DNA from: Streptomyces sp. HUAS MG91
GTDB taxonomy: Bacteria > Actinomycetota > Actinomycetes > Streptomycetales > Streptomycetaceae
DNA length: 64,000 nt
Direction of reading: 5' to 3'
NCBI RefSeq assembly: GCF_040529335.1
Contig: NZ_CP159534.1
Location: forward strand, 5,828,001-5,892,000
Position numbers and translations under genes: made by a program. Positions 8,873 to 19,600 of this stretch are shown here, in pieces (within the stretch, counting starts at the first letter, position 1; each line of letters starts with the position of its first letter). The notes beneath the pieces are model-generated. The model saw only the letters and a list, made by a program, of their open reading frames with translations. It was not told the origin of the DNA and made no database searches.

Positions 8873-9676
8873 TCAGCCCATCTTGCCCAGCTGACGCCGG
8901 ACCAGGTCGGAGGGGTGGGCGAAGTCGGCGCCGGTCGTCACCGCGGCGAGGTTGACGGCGGGGAAGTAGGCGAGCGTCGAACCCTTGCGGGCGACGACGA
9001 CCTTCAGCGGGGACGTGGTGCCGCCGGAGTCCACGGACAGGGTCAGGCCCAGCGCCTCGTCGGCGCCCTCCGGCGCGAGCGCCTTCTTCACCTTCACCGT
9101 GTGCACCGTCTCGCCGTCCAGGCCGTAGGTGTACCCGTGCGCACACCGGTCCGCCGCCTCGCCGAGATCCGCCATGGCCTGTTCGGCGCCCTTGCCGTCG
9201 TAGGCCGCGAGCGTCAGGAACACGGAGGTGATGTCCGGGGCGACGGCGATGTCCTTCTCCGCCTTCTTCCCGTCCTGTTCCTCCGGTGCCTTCTCGTCGC
9301 CGATCCACATGCGACGCGTCGTCGCCGCGGGCTTGCCCACCACCGACGCGGCCTGCACGTACGCGAGCGGCGCGCACGACGCGTCGTCGACGTCCACGGC
9401 GCCCTGGCGCGCGAAGTCCTTCGGGGAGACCTGGTCGGTGACCGTGCCGTCCTCGACGTCCTTCTGGGCGAGCGCGGCGGCGTCGAGCTGCGGGCTGCTC
9501 AGCGTCCGCGCGTCCGTGCCGCCGCCCAGGACGTCCGGGGCGCCGGACGCGGCCGTGCCGGTGTCCTGGGTGGCGGCCGGGTCCGCGTCCTGCTCCGTGG
9601 AGCCGGACCCGCAGCCGGTCAGCAGCAGTCCGAGGCCCAGCGCGAGAGCCGGGATGTGACGGTGCAGGCGTGCCAT
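8873..9676 (-). CDS. Lipoprotein of unknown function
   Basis: 267 residues with a lipoprotein signal: basic start, hydrophobic core and lipobox LLTGC (Cys about 22). It then has a Ser/Thr/Asp-rich linker and a globular domain with two cysteines (SCAPLAYV and DRCAHGY) that could form a disulfide, as in mycobacterial sensor-domain-like lipoproteins. I do not recognise a specific family with confidence. It sits between the DNRLRE protein gene (24-base gap) and the NlpC/P60 gene (6-base gap), so co-expression and a role at the outer membrane face are likely. Confidence 0.8.
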   Translation of the reverse strand: MARLHRHIPALALGLGLLLTGCGSGSTEQDADPAATQDTGTAASGAPDVLGGGTDARTLSSPQLDAAALAQKDVEDGTVTDQVSPKDFARQGAVDVDDASCAPLAYVQAASVVGKPAATTRRMWIGDEKAPEEQDGKKAEKDIAVAPDITSVFLTLAAYDGKGAEQAMADLGEAADRCAHGYTYGLDGETVHTVKVKKALAPEGADEALGLTLSVDSGGTTSPLKVVVARKGSTLAYFPAVNLAAVTTGADFAHPSDLVRRQLGKMG

Positions 9677-9700
9677 GGTGCTTCCTTCGTCTGGGGGCGC

Positions 9701-12700
9701 TCAGCCGAAGCTGAGCTTGTTCGTCTTCCACTGGCTGTCGGCGCTGATGACGGTCGTCCCGGCGCCGAGCGCGGTCTTGCCGCCGGCGTAGAACTTGATG
9801 CTGCCGTCGGAGGCCATCGCCCACAGGTCGGGGATCTTGTCCTTGTTGACGTCCGGGGTGCCGTGCAGGAACGCCGTCGGGTACGCGCCGGCGGTCCAGC
9901 CCGACGCGTACGTGGAGTCGGTGCCGCCGAGCGAGTCCGCGGACGTGGACAGCGAGGCCAGGGTGGCACCCCCGGTGCCGGCGGGCGCGCCGAGCCGCAG
10001 CCGCAGGTTGTCCGACTCCGAGCGGAACAGCAGGTCGGGCGTGCCGTCGACGTTGACGTCGCCGACCGTGACCAGATCGCGGTCGAGCCAGGCGGACGTG
10101 GCGATCTGCGCGGCCGTGGAGAACGTCGCGCCGGTGTACCCGGTGAACGCCCACAGGCCGCCGCCGGTCGTCGTGGCGAACAGGTCCATCCGCCCGTCGA
10201 GGTCGTAGTCGCCGAGGATCATCTGGTCGAACGTGGCCGGGGACGGGGCGTTCGACGGCAGCCGGACGTCCAGGCGCCGGTCGATGTCGGTGCCGCCGTA
10301 GCCGTCGCCCCGGTACACGTACAGCTTGCCGTCGGGCATCCGGGCCAGCAGGTCGCTGACGCCGTCGCCCGGCATCAGGTCGCCGCTGTGGGCGATCAGC
10401 GCGGGCCTGCCGTCGGCGCCCTTCCAGTAGCCGGCGGCGAGGGGTTCCTCGCTGTCGTCGGGGGAGTTGATGAGCAGCTCCCCGTCCTTCTCGGCGGCCG
10501 ACAGGCTGCGGTGCAGGTCCCCGGTCTCGCTGGAGGGGTACATGCGCAGATTGCCGTCGCTGTCGATGGCGTACACGTCGGGAATGGTGTCGCCCGTGAC
10601 GTCACCGGGCTTGTCGGCGGCGTCGCGCGGGGTCACGTAGAAGACGTAGGCGGTGGGCCCCGACGGATTGCCGGCGGCGTCCTTGGCGCACACGTACAGG
10701 ACGTTGGGCCCCGCCAGTTTCGGGGTGAGGGTCACGGTGCCGGTCTTGCCGGCCGCCACCGTGAGCGTGCTGGAGCAGGACGAGGAGTTGAGCGCGTACC
10801 CGAAGGCGGTGACGTCGGTGTCGCCGTCCGGGGCGAAGGTGAAGGTGCCGGACTCGCCGAACCTCTTCGCCGACCACACGTCGCCGTTCTCGCCCTCCTC
10901 CGGATAGTCGGTGGAGGTGACGACGGGGGAGTTTGGGAAGCTGGCGTCGTAGACGAACCGGCAGGTCGGGTCGTAGCCGGACTTGTTGAGCGGCGCCCAG
11001 TCGGAGACCGCGTCCGTCTCGTCCTCGGCCTGCACCTGCCAGGAGTACGTCCAGCCGTTGGTCAGCGACGAGGCCGGGTACTTCACCGAGGCGTTGCCAC
11101 CGGTGGTGGTGGCGCCGGACTTCTTCACGGTCGTGGTGTCCTGGTAACCGGTGTGCCACAGCTCGAAGTTGAGCTTGTCCAGGTCCTTGTCGGCGTCCGA
11201 GCTGTGCGCCGACAGCACGAGGTCGCGCCTGCCGACGCGCGGGTACGGCTCGGTGCGGCTGCACGTCGGGCCGGGGGACATGTCCAGCGAGGAGGGCACG
11301 GCGGGCTTGCGGTAGTAGTTCACCGAGAGGCGCGGCGCCGAGGACCCCTCCGCCTTGAACTTCTTCCAGGCGTACGTGGAGGACTCGTCGTAGGCCTGGA
11401 AGCCGATGGTCGTCGAACCCCAGCCGCCGTCGGCCGCGTCCTGGGCGAGCCCCTTGGCGTCGAAGCTCACGTAGGCGTCGGGGCACGACGAGTTGTAGCC
11501 GTGCGCGATGTCGTGGGTGTCGAGCTTGGTCTTCCAGTCGGGCTGGTTGTTCCAGGTGGTCTTCGAGGAGATCGAGCCGGTCTGCCACAGCTCGACGACG
11601 CGCCCCGAGCACGACCACGAGTACGTCTCCAGGACGCGCACGCTCGCCGAGGTCACCTTGGCGCCCTTGATGTTCTCCAGGTCGAGCCGGAAGAAGGAGC
11701 GCGAGGTGCCCCAGGTGTCGGCCTCGTAGCCGACGCGGGCCTCGGTGGTGCCGGTGTTGTAGTTGGCACCGTCGTAGAAGCTGGAGGACGGGTACTTCTT
11801 GTACGCGGTCGTCCAGTTGGTGGTGTGCCCGTAGAACGACGGGTCGATGAAGAGCGGGTACTCGGTCGACTCGGCCTGCGCCAGCGCGCGGGCGGGCGTG
11901 ACGGTGAGGATGGTGTCCCCGGTGCCGGGCGCGCTGAGGTCGGCGTCCGCGGTGGCGGCGTGCGTGCCGCCGTCGGGTCCCGCGAGGCCGCGCAGGGTCA
12001 GGACCTGGTCGTCGGTGAGCCGCTCGGTACCGGTGCGCCAGGCGGCCGACCGGACACCGCTGCCGCCGTCACCGCCCGTGAAGGCGGCGGGGTCGGCGTC
12101 GGGCGCCGTGGCCGGATCGGTGGGCGCGTCCGTGTCGTCGGCGTCCGAGGGCGCGTCCGGGGTCTCGTCGGCGCCGTCGTGCGGGGGCGCGCTCTGGTCG
12201 GTGGCGTGCGGGGCCGGCTCCTCCGACGGCTCCGCGGGCTGCGGGTCGGCGCCCTCGGTGACGGCGGGCTCGCCGGCCGAGTCCCACATGTACGGGGTGG
12301 GGCTGACGGCGATCTCCGCGCCCGAGGCGTCCTGCGCGGTGACCGACTTCGTGCCCGGGTCGAGGTGGAAGGTCAGGTCCGGCGAGGACAGCCCGTACGA
12401 CAGCGTGCGCAGCGCGTCCGAGGCAGCGGCCTCGGCGGTGTGCACGATCAGCACGTGGTTGAAGCCGCTGTCACGCGCGGTCAGCAGAAGGTCCACGTCC
12501 GGCAGCACGTCCCGGTACAGGGCGCGCTCGCCGTCGATCACCGGGGCGGGCAGCGTGCCCGGCCAGGACAGGGTCACCTCGTGGCCGGCGCTGGTGAGCG
12601 TGACGAGATCGGTGAACTCCGCCGCATCGCCGCTTGCTTGGCGGGCCGACGCGGTACCGGTGCCGTTCGCGGACACGGTGAGGACGGCGGACCGCACGGC

Positions 12701-13168
12701 GCCGTGGGACGTCGCCGGGCCGGTGCGCGCGGAAGCGCGTCGCGCGCTGTGCGTCGCCCTGCCGCCGCCCGCGGAGAACACCACCGGGTCGGCGGACGCC
12801 TTCGGGGCCCAGCCCCGCGCGGTGCGGTGCAGTTCGGTGTCGAGCGGCTTCCACTCGCCGTCGACCTTCGCCCGGAACGGGGCCGCGGACGCCTCCAGCT
12901 GGAAACTGCCGTCGGGCTTCGCGTACGTCGTCGTGGACTCGGTGCGCAGCTCGGTGACCTCGACGCGGCGGCCGGTGGCCCGCGCCCTGTCCTGTGCGGC
13001 CTGTTCGCCGACGGTGGCCCGGGCCGTGCCGCGGGTGTCCCGCGCGGGCGCCGCGTCGTCCACCAGCAGGGGGACCAGGACCCCGGCCCCCAGCGCGGCC
13101 GCCACGCAGGCGGCGATCGCCCCTGAGGCGCGACGGCCCGGCAGACGCCGGATGAGACGACGATCCAC
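9701..13168 (-). CDS. Giant secreted DNRLRE-domain protein with FG-GAP/VCBS repeats
   Basis: 1155 residues. GTG start at 13168 with AAGGGGG upstream. N-terminal Arg-rich signal sequence, and an acidic low-complexity stretch around 290-350. A DNRLRE (CBM96-like) beta-sandwich follows at about 440-630 (FFRLDLENIKGAKVTSASV, TTWNNQP, GWGSTTIGFQAYDES). Next come Ig-like segments with paired cysteines, and FG-GAP/VCBS-type repeats from about 850 to the end (GDVTGDTIPDVYAIDSDG, GDYDLDGRMDLFA, GDVNVDGTPDLLF). Such proteins are often found beside RHS proteins in Streptomyces, as here, where it diverges from the RHS gene at 13659. It is probably a wall-exposed adhesin or scaffold. First gene of a three-gene operon. 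Confidence 0.85.
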   Translation of the reverse strand: MDRRLIRRLPGRRASGAIAACVAAALGAGVLVPLLVDDAAPARDTRGTARATVGEQAAQDRARATGRRVEVTELRTESTTTYAKPDGSFQLEASAAPFRAKVDGEWKPLDTELHRTARGWAPKASADPVVFSAGGGRATHSARRASARTGPATSHGAVRSAVLTVSANGTGTASARQASGDAAEFTDLVTLTSAGHEVTLSWPGTLPAPVIDGERALYRDVLPDVDLLLTARDSGFNHVLIVHTAEAAASDALRTLSYGLSSPDLTFHLDPGTKSVTAQDASGAEIAVSPTPYMWDSAGEPAVTEGADPQPAEPSEEPAPHATDQSAPPHDGADETPDAPSDADDTDAPTDPATAPDADPAAFTGGDGGSGVRSAAWRTGTERLTDDQVLTLRGLAGPDGGTHAATADADLSAPGTGDTILTVTPARALAQAESTEYPLFIDPSFYGHTTNWTTAYKKYPSSSFYDGANYNTGTTEARVGYEADTWGTSRSFFRLDLENIKGAKVTSASVRVLETYSWSCSGRVVELWQTGSISSKTTWNNQPDWKTKLDTHDIAHGYNSSCPDAYVSFDAKGLAQDAADGGWGSTTIGFQAYDESSTYAWKKFKAEGSSAPRLSVNYYRKPAVPSSLDMSPGPTCSRTEPYPRVGRRDLVLSAHSSDADKDLDKLNFELWHTGYQDTTTVKKSGATTTGGNASVKYPASSLTNGWTYSWQVQAEDETDAVSDWAPLNKSGYDPTCRFVYDASFPNSPVVTSTDYPEEGENGDVWSAKRFGESGTFTFAPDGDTDVTAFGYALNSSSCSSTLTVAAGKTGTVTLTPKLAGPNVLYVCAKDAAGNPSGPTAYVFYVTPRDAADKPGDVTGDTIPDVYAIDSDGNLRMYPSSETGDLHRSLSAAEKDGELLINSPDDSEEPLAAGYWKGADGRPALIAHSGDLMPGDGVSDLLARMPDGKLYVYRGDGYGGTDIDRRLDVRLPSNAPSPATFDQMILGDYDLDGRMDLFATTTGGGLWAFTGYTGATFSTAAQIATSAWLDRDLVTVGDVNVDGTPDLLFRSESDNLRLRLGAPAGTGGATLASLSTSADSLGGTDSTYASGWTAGAYPTAFLHGTPDVNKDKIPDLWAMASDGSIKFYAGGKTALGAGTTVISADSQWKTNKLSFG

Positions 13169-13250
13169 GGCAGTGAACCCCCTTGTGGAAACCGCGGTTG
13201 GGCAGAGCCGCTAGAGCATGAACGACACAGTCCCGTTGCGCCAGCTCCAC

Positions 13251-13285
13251 CCGTCACACACAGCTGTGACGGAATTGTGATCACA
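13251..13285. promoter_or_regulatory. Two palindromes in the divergent DNRLRE/RHS intergenic region
   Basis: CCGTCACA (13251-13258) and TGTGACGG (13265-13272) form a perfect 8-bp inverted repeat with a 6-base loop. TGTGATCACA (13276-13285) is a perfect palindrome just beside it. They lie about 80-115 bases before the DNRLRE gene start. They are placed to act as operators for the leftward operon, but the regulator is unknown. Confidence 0.4.
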
Positions 13286-13538
13286 GGATGGAACCCGCCG
13301 ACCGCCCTGGCAGTCAGGGTGTCGGCTGTCTGGGGACTTAATCTCCGATGTGCCATGAAATCCGACATCCCGTCACTTGGTTCGATCGGAGATGATCAAG
13401 AAGGTCGGGTACGTCCAACTCGCCGCGCTCACGGCGGATTCGGGGCGACTGGTCGCGCTTGCCGCTAAGTGAAGCGACTCGCTCCGCTTGTGCCGCTTGG
13501 CGGCGTGACGCACCTCACGATTGGCCCTGACGGCCCGT

Positions 13539-13567
13539 TTGACCTGCGCATGGCTGGTCCGCATGAT
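13539..13567 (+). promoter_or_regulatory. Promoter of the RHS toxin gene
   Basis: TTGACC (13539-13544) and CATGAT (13562-13567) are separated by 17 bases, the spacing of the principal streptomycete sigma factor. Predicted transcription start is near 13574. This rules out a start codon at 13521 and supports the GTG at 13659. Confidence 0.55.
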
Positions 13568-13658
13568 TCCGCCGATCGGTTTCATCGCGACGGGTGTACG
13601 GATCCCTGACGTTCGGTCAGCCTCCGTCGCTCCTGCCTTGATTGGGGGCTTCGGCGAC

Positions 13659-16600
13659 GTGTGGGGTGCGCTCTCTTGGTCCGGCCGCGGGCGACTGGCC
13701 CGTACCGGTGTCCGGCGACGCCGGCGGGCCGCGCTGCGGCTGACGGTGATCGGTGCGCTGTTCATGGCGCTCGTCGTCGGGACTTTCGCCGGCAGCGCCG
13801 CGGCCGCCCCGCCGCCCGCCGGCGATCGCAGCGGCGTCGACCTCGTGGACCTGCCCGACCGTGACCCGGCGCTGGCCGCCGAGGACAACGCCCTCGACGA
13901 ACTGACCACCTCCGAGGCGGCACCGCCCAAGGAGTACGACCCGGCGGCGACCGCCGTGCCCGTCGACACCACGCCCGCGCAGGAGGAGGTGACCGACCTC
14001 GCCCCCGGCGCCAGCGTCGCCGTCGGCGACCTGCCCATCGAGGTCGGCGCCCCCGACGACGCCACCGCCGAGGAGGCCGCCTCCCTCGAAGGCACCTGGC
14101 AGGCGTCCGTGGTCCCGCAGACCGAGCTGGACGCCGTCTCCATGGAGGGCCTCGCCTTCAAGGTCACCCCGCCCGCGGACGCGACCGGCGAGGCCACCGT
14201 CTCCCTGGACTACACGGCCTTCGCCGAGCTGTACGGCGCCAACTGGGCCGACCGCCTCAACCTCGTGCAGTACCCGAGCTGCGTCCTGACCACCCCGGAC
14301 GTCGAGTCGTGCACCGAGCCCGTCGCGCTCGACACCGACCAGGAGGTCACGGCGAAGGACGACGACGTCGACGACGACGGCAAGCTCGACGGCCGCCGTC
14401 AGCTGACCGCCACCGTCGACGTCGCCGCGCTCGCGGGCACCGCCTCCGGCACGACCGCCACCACCGCGCGCGCGGACGGCAAGGGCACCGACCTCGCCGG
14501 GGACGCCGTCTACCGCGGCCCGCCCGGAGCGAAGGCCGCCACGCAGGCGGCCGGCTCCGGCTCCGGCGCGAGCGTCCTCGTCGCCGGCTCCCACGGCAGC
14601 GGTTCGGGCGGCGACTTCTCCGCGACCCCGCTGGTCAGCGCGGGCAGCTGGTCGGCGGGCGGCTCGTCCGGCGCGTTCACCTACTCGTACGCCCTGAACG
14701 CGCCCAGCGTCCCCGGCGGCCCCTCGCCGAGCGTGGCGTTCTCGTACAACTCGCAGGTCGTGGACGGCCGCACGTCCGCCACCAACAACCAGCCGTCCTG
14801 GATCGGCGACGGCTGGGAGTACAACCCCGGCTCCATCACCCGCACCTACAAGGCGTGCACCGACGACCGGGACAAGGGCAACAACGCGAACCACAAGACC
14901 GGCGACCTGTGCTGGGGCAGCTACAACGCGGTGATGACGCTCGGCGGCACCACCACCGAGCTGGTCAGGAACGACGCCGACGGAAGCTGGGTCACCGCCA
15001 ACGGCGACGGCTCCAAGGTCGACCTGATCAAGGACACCTCGCTCGCCAACGGCGACGACGACGGCGAGTACTGGCGCATCACCACCCGCGACGGCATGCG
15101 CTACTACTTCGGCCGCAACAAGACCGCCGTCTGGAAGGACGGCGACCCGCTCACCAACTCGGTCCTGACCGTGCCCGTCTCCGGCAACCAGTCGGGCGAG
15201 CCCTGCTACGACGCGTCCTTCGCCAAGTCCTTCTGCGACCAGGCCTGGCGCTGGAACCTGGACTTCGTTCTGGACCCGCAGGGCAACATGATGTCGCTGT
15301 GGTGGAGCAAGGAGACCAACCACTACGCCAAGGACAACAAGTTCAAGGCGTCCGTCTCCTACGACCGCGGCGGCTACCTCAACCGCATCGACTACGGCCA
15401 GCGCGCCTCCACCGTCTACACCGCGAAGCCCATCTCGCAGGTCGTCTTCGACGTCGACGAGCGCTGCTTCAAGGAGGGTGAGGTCAGCTGTTCCGACGCC
15501 AACTTCACCTCGGGCAACTTCGCGCAGAACCGCATCTGGTACGACACCCCGTCGGACCTCTACTGCGCGGGCGGCACCAAGGAGTGCTGGGTGCCCGTGC
15601 CCACCTTCTGGTCCCGCAAGCGCCTCGCCAAGGTCACCACGCTGACCCAGCGCACGGAGGGCTCCACCGCGCTGACCCCGGTGGACCGCTGGACCCTGGA
15701 CCAGTCGATGCCGGCCCACCGCACCGACGAGGGCACCGCCCTGTGGCTGGAGTCGATCACCCGCACCGGCTACACCGCCGACGGCGAACCGGCCGAGGAG
15801 TCCCTGAACCCGGTCGAGTTCCTGCCCAACACGCAGTCCATGCCCAACCGCGTCAAGCGCGGCGCGAAGGACCCCAACCCCGTCTTCGACCGGCTGCGCA
15901 TCCAGCGCGTCGTCAACGAGTACGGCGGCGAGACCGTCGTCGACTACAAGAAGCCCGCCGAGGACAGCGCCTGCGCGACCGGCACCGGCTTCCCCAAGCC
16001 CGAGGCGAACACGGGGCTCTGCTTCCCCGCGTACTGGCACCCCGACCCCGACAAGGCCGACGAGACGATCGACTGGTTCCACAAGTACGTCGTCGACGGC
16101 GTACGGGAACTGCCCAACGTCGCCGGGAGCCCGGCCGAGACGACGGCGTACGAGTACGTGGGCGGCGGCGCCTGGGGGCTCAACCAGGCCGAGTTCTCCA
16201 AGAAGAAGACCCGCACCTACGACCAGTGGCGCGGCTTCGGCCTGGTCCGCACGATCACCGGCGCGGACTCCACGACCCCGTACACCTCCACCACCCGCGG
16301 CATGTCCGAGACCCGCTACTTCCGCGGCATGGACGGCGACCCGCTGCCCGGCGGCGGCAAGCGCGAGGTCGTCGTCACGGACCACGACGGCGCCAAGATC
16401 GCCACCGACGACCTCGCCTACCAGGGGCGGGTCGCGGAGACCCTCACGTACACCAAGTACAACGGCGAGTTGCTGACCCGCTCGGTCGACTACCCGACCA
16501 CGCCCGAGGCCCTCGCCACCCGCGCCCGCGACGACGGCGTCCCGCCGCTGAAGGCGTACCGCGTCAACACCGCGAAGTCGAAGACCTGGACCCGGTCCTC

Positions 16601-19600
16601 GGGCAGCGGCGACGACACCGACGAAGAGCGCACGACCACGACCACCAGCACCTACGACCCCACCTACGGCCTGCCCGTCACGGTGGAGACGACCGCCGAC
16701 ACCGAGACCGGCGACACCACGTGCACCGTCAACTCCTACGTGCACAACACCGAGGCGAACCTGATCGGGCTGCCCAAGCAGTCCCTCACCACCGCCGGCA
16801 CCTGCGCGCACGCCCCGTCGGCCACCGCCGCCGAGTGGATATCGGGCTCCCGCGTCGCCTACGACAACCAGGCCTACGGCACCGCGCCGACCACCGGCCT
16901 CGCCACCGGCACCTGGGACATCAGCGGTGACGGCGGCGCCTGGACCGACAACGGCACCGTCACCTACGACGGCTACGGCCGCCCCACCAGCACCACGGAC
17001 GCGCTGAAGCACAAGGAGACCACCGCCTACGGGCCGAGCACCGGCCAGGTCTTCAAGGTCACCAGCACCAACGCGCTCAGCCAGTCCAGCACCTCGACCA
17101 TCGACCCGGCGCGCGGCACCACGCTCAGCGACACCGACCCCAACGGCAACACGACGGCCTACGCCTACGACGCGTACGGCCGCACCACCTACGCCTGGGC
17201 CCCGGGCCAGACCCCGGGCGACACCGACGAGGCCTCGGCCCACTTCACGTACACGATCGTGCAGGGCGAGCCGGTCCACGTGACCAGCGAGAGCCTCAAG
17301 GAGGACGGCTCCTACGACACGGGCGTCACCTTCTACGACGGACTCGGCCGCGAACGCCAGCGCCAGGAACCGGCCGTCGGCGGCGGCCGCCTCGTCACCG
17401 ACACGCTGTACAGCGCGGACGGCACGGTCAGCCAGACGAACAACGCGTACTTCGCCAACGGCGCCCCGGACGACGAGATGTTCGACGTCGAGTCCGACGG
17501 CCAGGTGCAGAACGCCACGCTCTACGCCTACGACGGCCTCGGCCGCGTCCTGACGGAGACCCCGTACCTCGCGGGCGTCGCCAAGCCGACCAAGGCCACC
17601 AGCTACCAGTACGGCTACGACTACTCCGTCGTCGACGACCCGGCCGGCGGCACCAGGCAGCGCTCGTACACCGACGCGCTCGGCCGCACCACCCGCGTCG
17701 ACACGTACACGGACCTCAACCGGACGGTCTTCCGGTCCACGCGCTACAAGTACGACGCCCGCGGCGACCGGGTGAAGGCCGTCGACAGCGAAGGCAACGC
17801 CTGGTCGTGGACGTACGACGCGCGCGGCCGCGAGCTGACCGCGACCGACCCGGACACCGGCACCTCGCACACCACGTACGACGTCCTGGACCGCGCGGAG
17901 ACCACCGAGAACGCCCGCGGCATCAAGGTCTGGACGAAGTACGACGACCTCTCGCGCCCGCTCGAACAGCGCCTGAACAACGACTCCGGCACGCTGCTCC
18001 AGGCCAACACCTACGACACGGTCACCGGCGGCATCGGCCAGCCCGCCACCTCCACCCGCTACACCGACGGCCTGGGCTACACCCAGTCGATCACCGGCTA
18101 CACGGAGGACTACCAGGCGACGGGACAGCAGCTGAAGCTGCCGCCGTCGGTCGCCACCCAGTACGGCCTGAAGGACACGTACACCTACGCCTACGACTTC
18201 TCGAAGCAGGGCCAGCTGCGCTCCACGACGCTGCCCGCGGCGGGCGCGTTCGACTCCGAGAAGGTCGTCACCCGCTACAACGAGGACGGGCTGCCGGTCT
18301 CCACCTCCGGCCTCGACTGGTACACCGCCGACACGGAGTACAGCCCGTGGGGCGAGGTGCTGCGCTCGGTCGCGGGCGAGCAGCCCAGCCGGGTGTGGAC
18401 GACGAACCTCTACGACAGCACCACGGGTGAACTGAACCGTCAGATCGTCGACCGCGAGTCCACCACCGACACCACCGCCGTCACCGGGCACCGGGTCAAC
18501 TCCCGAACCTACGCCTACGACACGGCGGGCAACATCACGCAGACCACGGACGTGTCGGGCACCGCGACCGACCGCCAGTGCTTCGTCTACGACGGGCTCG
18601 GCCAGCTCACCGAGGCGTGGACCTCGCCCAACGAGGCGTGCAAGGCGGCCGGGAAGACGTCCGCGGCCCCGTCCTACGACGACGGCACGTCCAACGTGAC
18701 GGCGGCGAACGACGGCTACTGGCAGTCGTTCAGCTACGACGAGATGGGCAACCGCAGGAAGCTCGTCGAGCACGACGCGGCAGGCGACACCGCCAAGGAC
18801 GCGACGACCGACTACGCCTACGGCAAGGCGGACGGCAGCCAGCCGCACACGCTGACCGGCATGGAGCGCACGTACACCACGGACGCGGGCGCCCACGTCA
18901 AGGAGTCCTCCACGCTCCAGTACGACGAGGACGGCAACACCACGACGCGCACGACGGGCGGCAACGAGCAGGGCCTGACCTGGACCTGGGACGGCCAGGC
19001 CGAGACGGTGTCCGGCTTCGGCGCGAACGGCTCGGGCGAGTTCGTCAACACGGCCTCCAAGCGCTGCCTCGACGTGCAGTCCTCCTCGAACGTGGCCGGC
19101 ACCCCGCTGCAGATCTACTCCTGCAACGGCACCAAGGCCCAGAAGCTGCGCATCGACCCGGACTCCGACAGCGACTCCACCACGGGCGCGCTGAAGGTGC
19201 TCGACCAGTGCGTGATGCCGAAGGACGGCGCGAGCACGGCCGGCACCGCCGTCGTCATCGCGAAGTGCACGGGCGCCGCGAACCAGCGGTGGACCACCAC
19301 GTCCACGGGCACGCTCAAGCACGTCGCCTCCGGCAAGTGCGCGGCGCTGCCCGGCGGTACGACGACACCGGGCACCGACCTCCAGCTCGCGACCTGTGAC
19401 GGTTCCGCGGGCCAGGTGTGGAAGCCGGCCGACGAGATCCGCTACGTCTACGGGCCCACCGGCCAGCGACTGCTCGCGCTCTCCGACAGCGAACACACCC
19501 TGTACCTCGGCGACACGACGGTCTCCACCGACGCCGCCAACGCCCTCGCGTACACCGAGCGGTACTACTCCCAGCCGGGCGCGTCCACCGTGATGCGGCA

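Noticed and set aside
7284..10154. A 956-codon minus-strand frame spanning three genes
   Set aside because: Arg/His/Pro-rich frame-shifted shadow of the NlpC, lipoprotein and DNRLRE genes.
13341..13393. Inverted repeat ATCTCCGAT / ATCGGAGAT upstream of the RHS gene
   Set aside because: A real 9-base match, but with a 35-base gap and far from the predicted promoter start. Kept only as a note.
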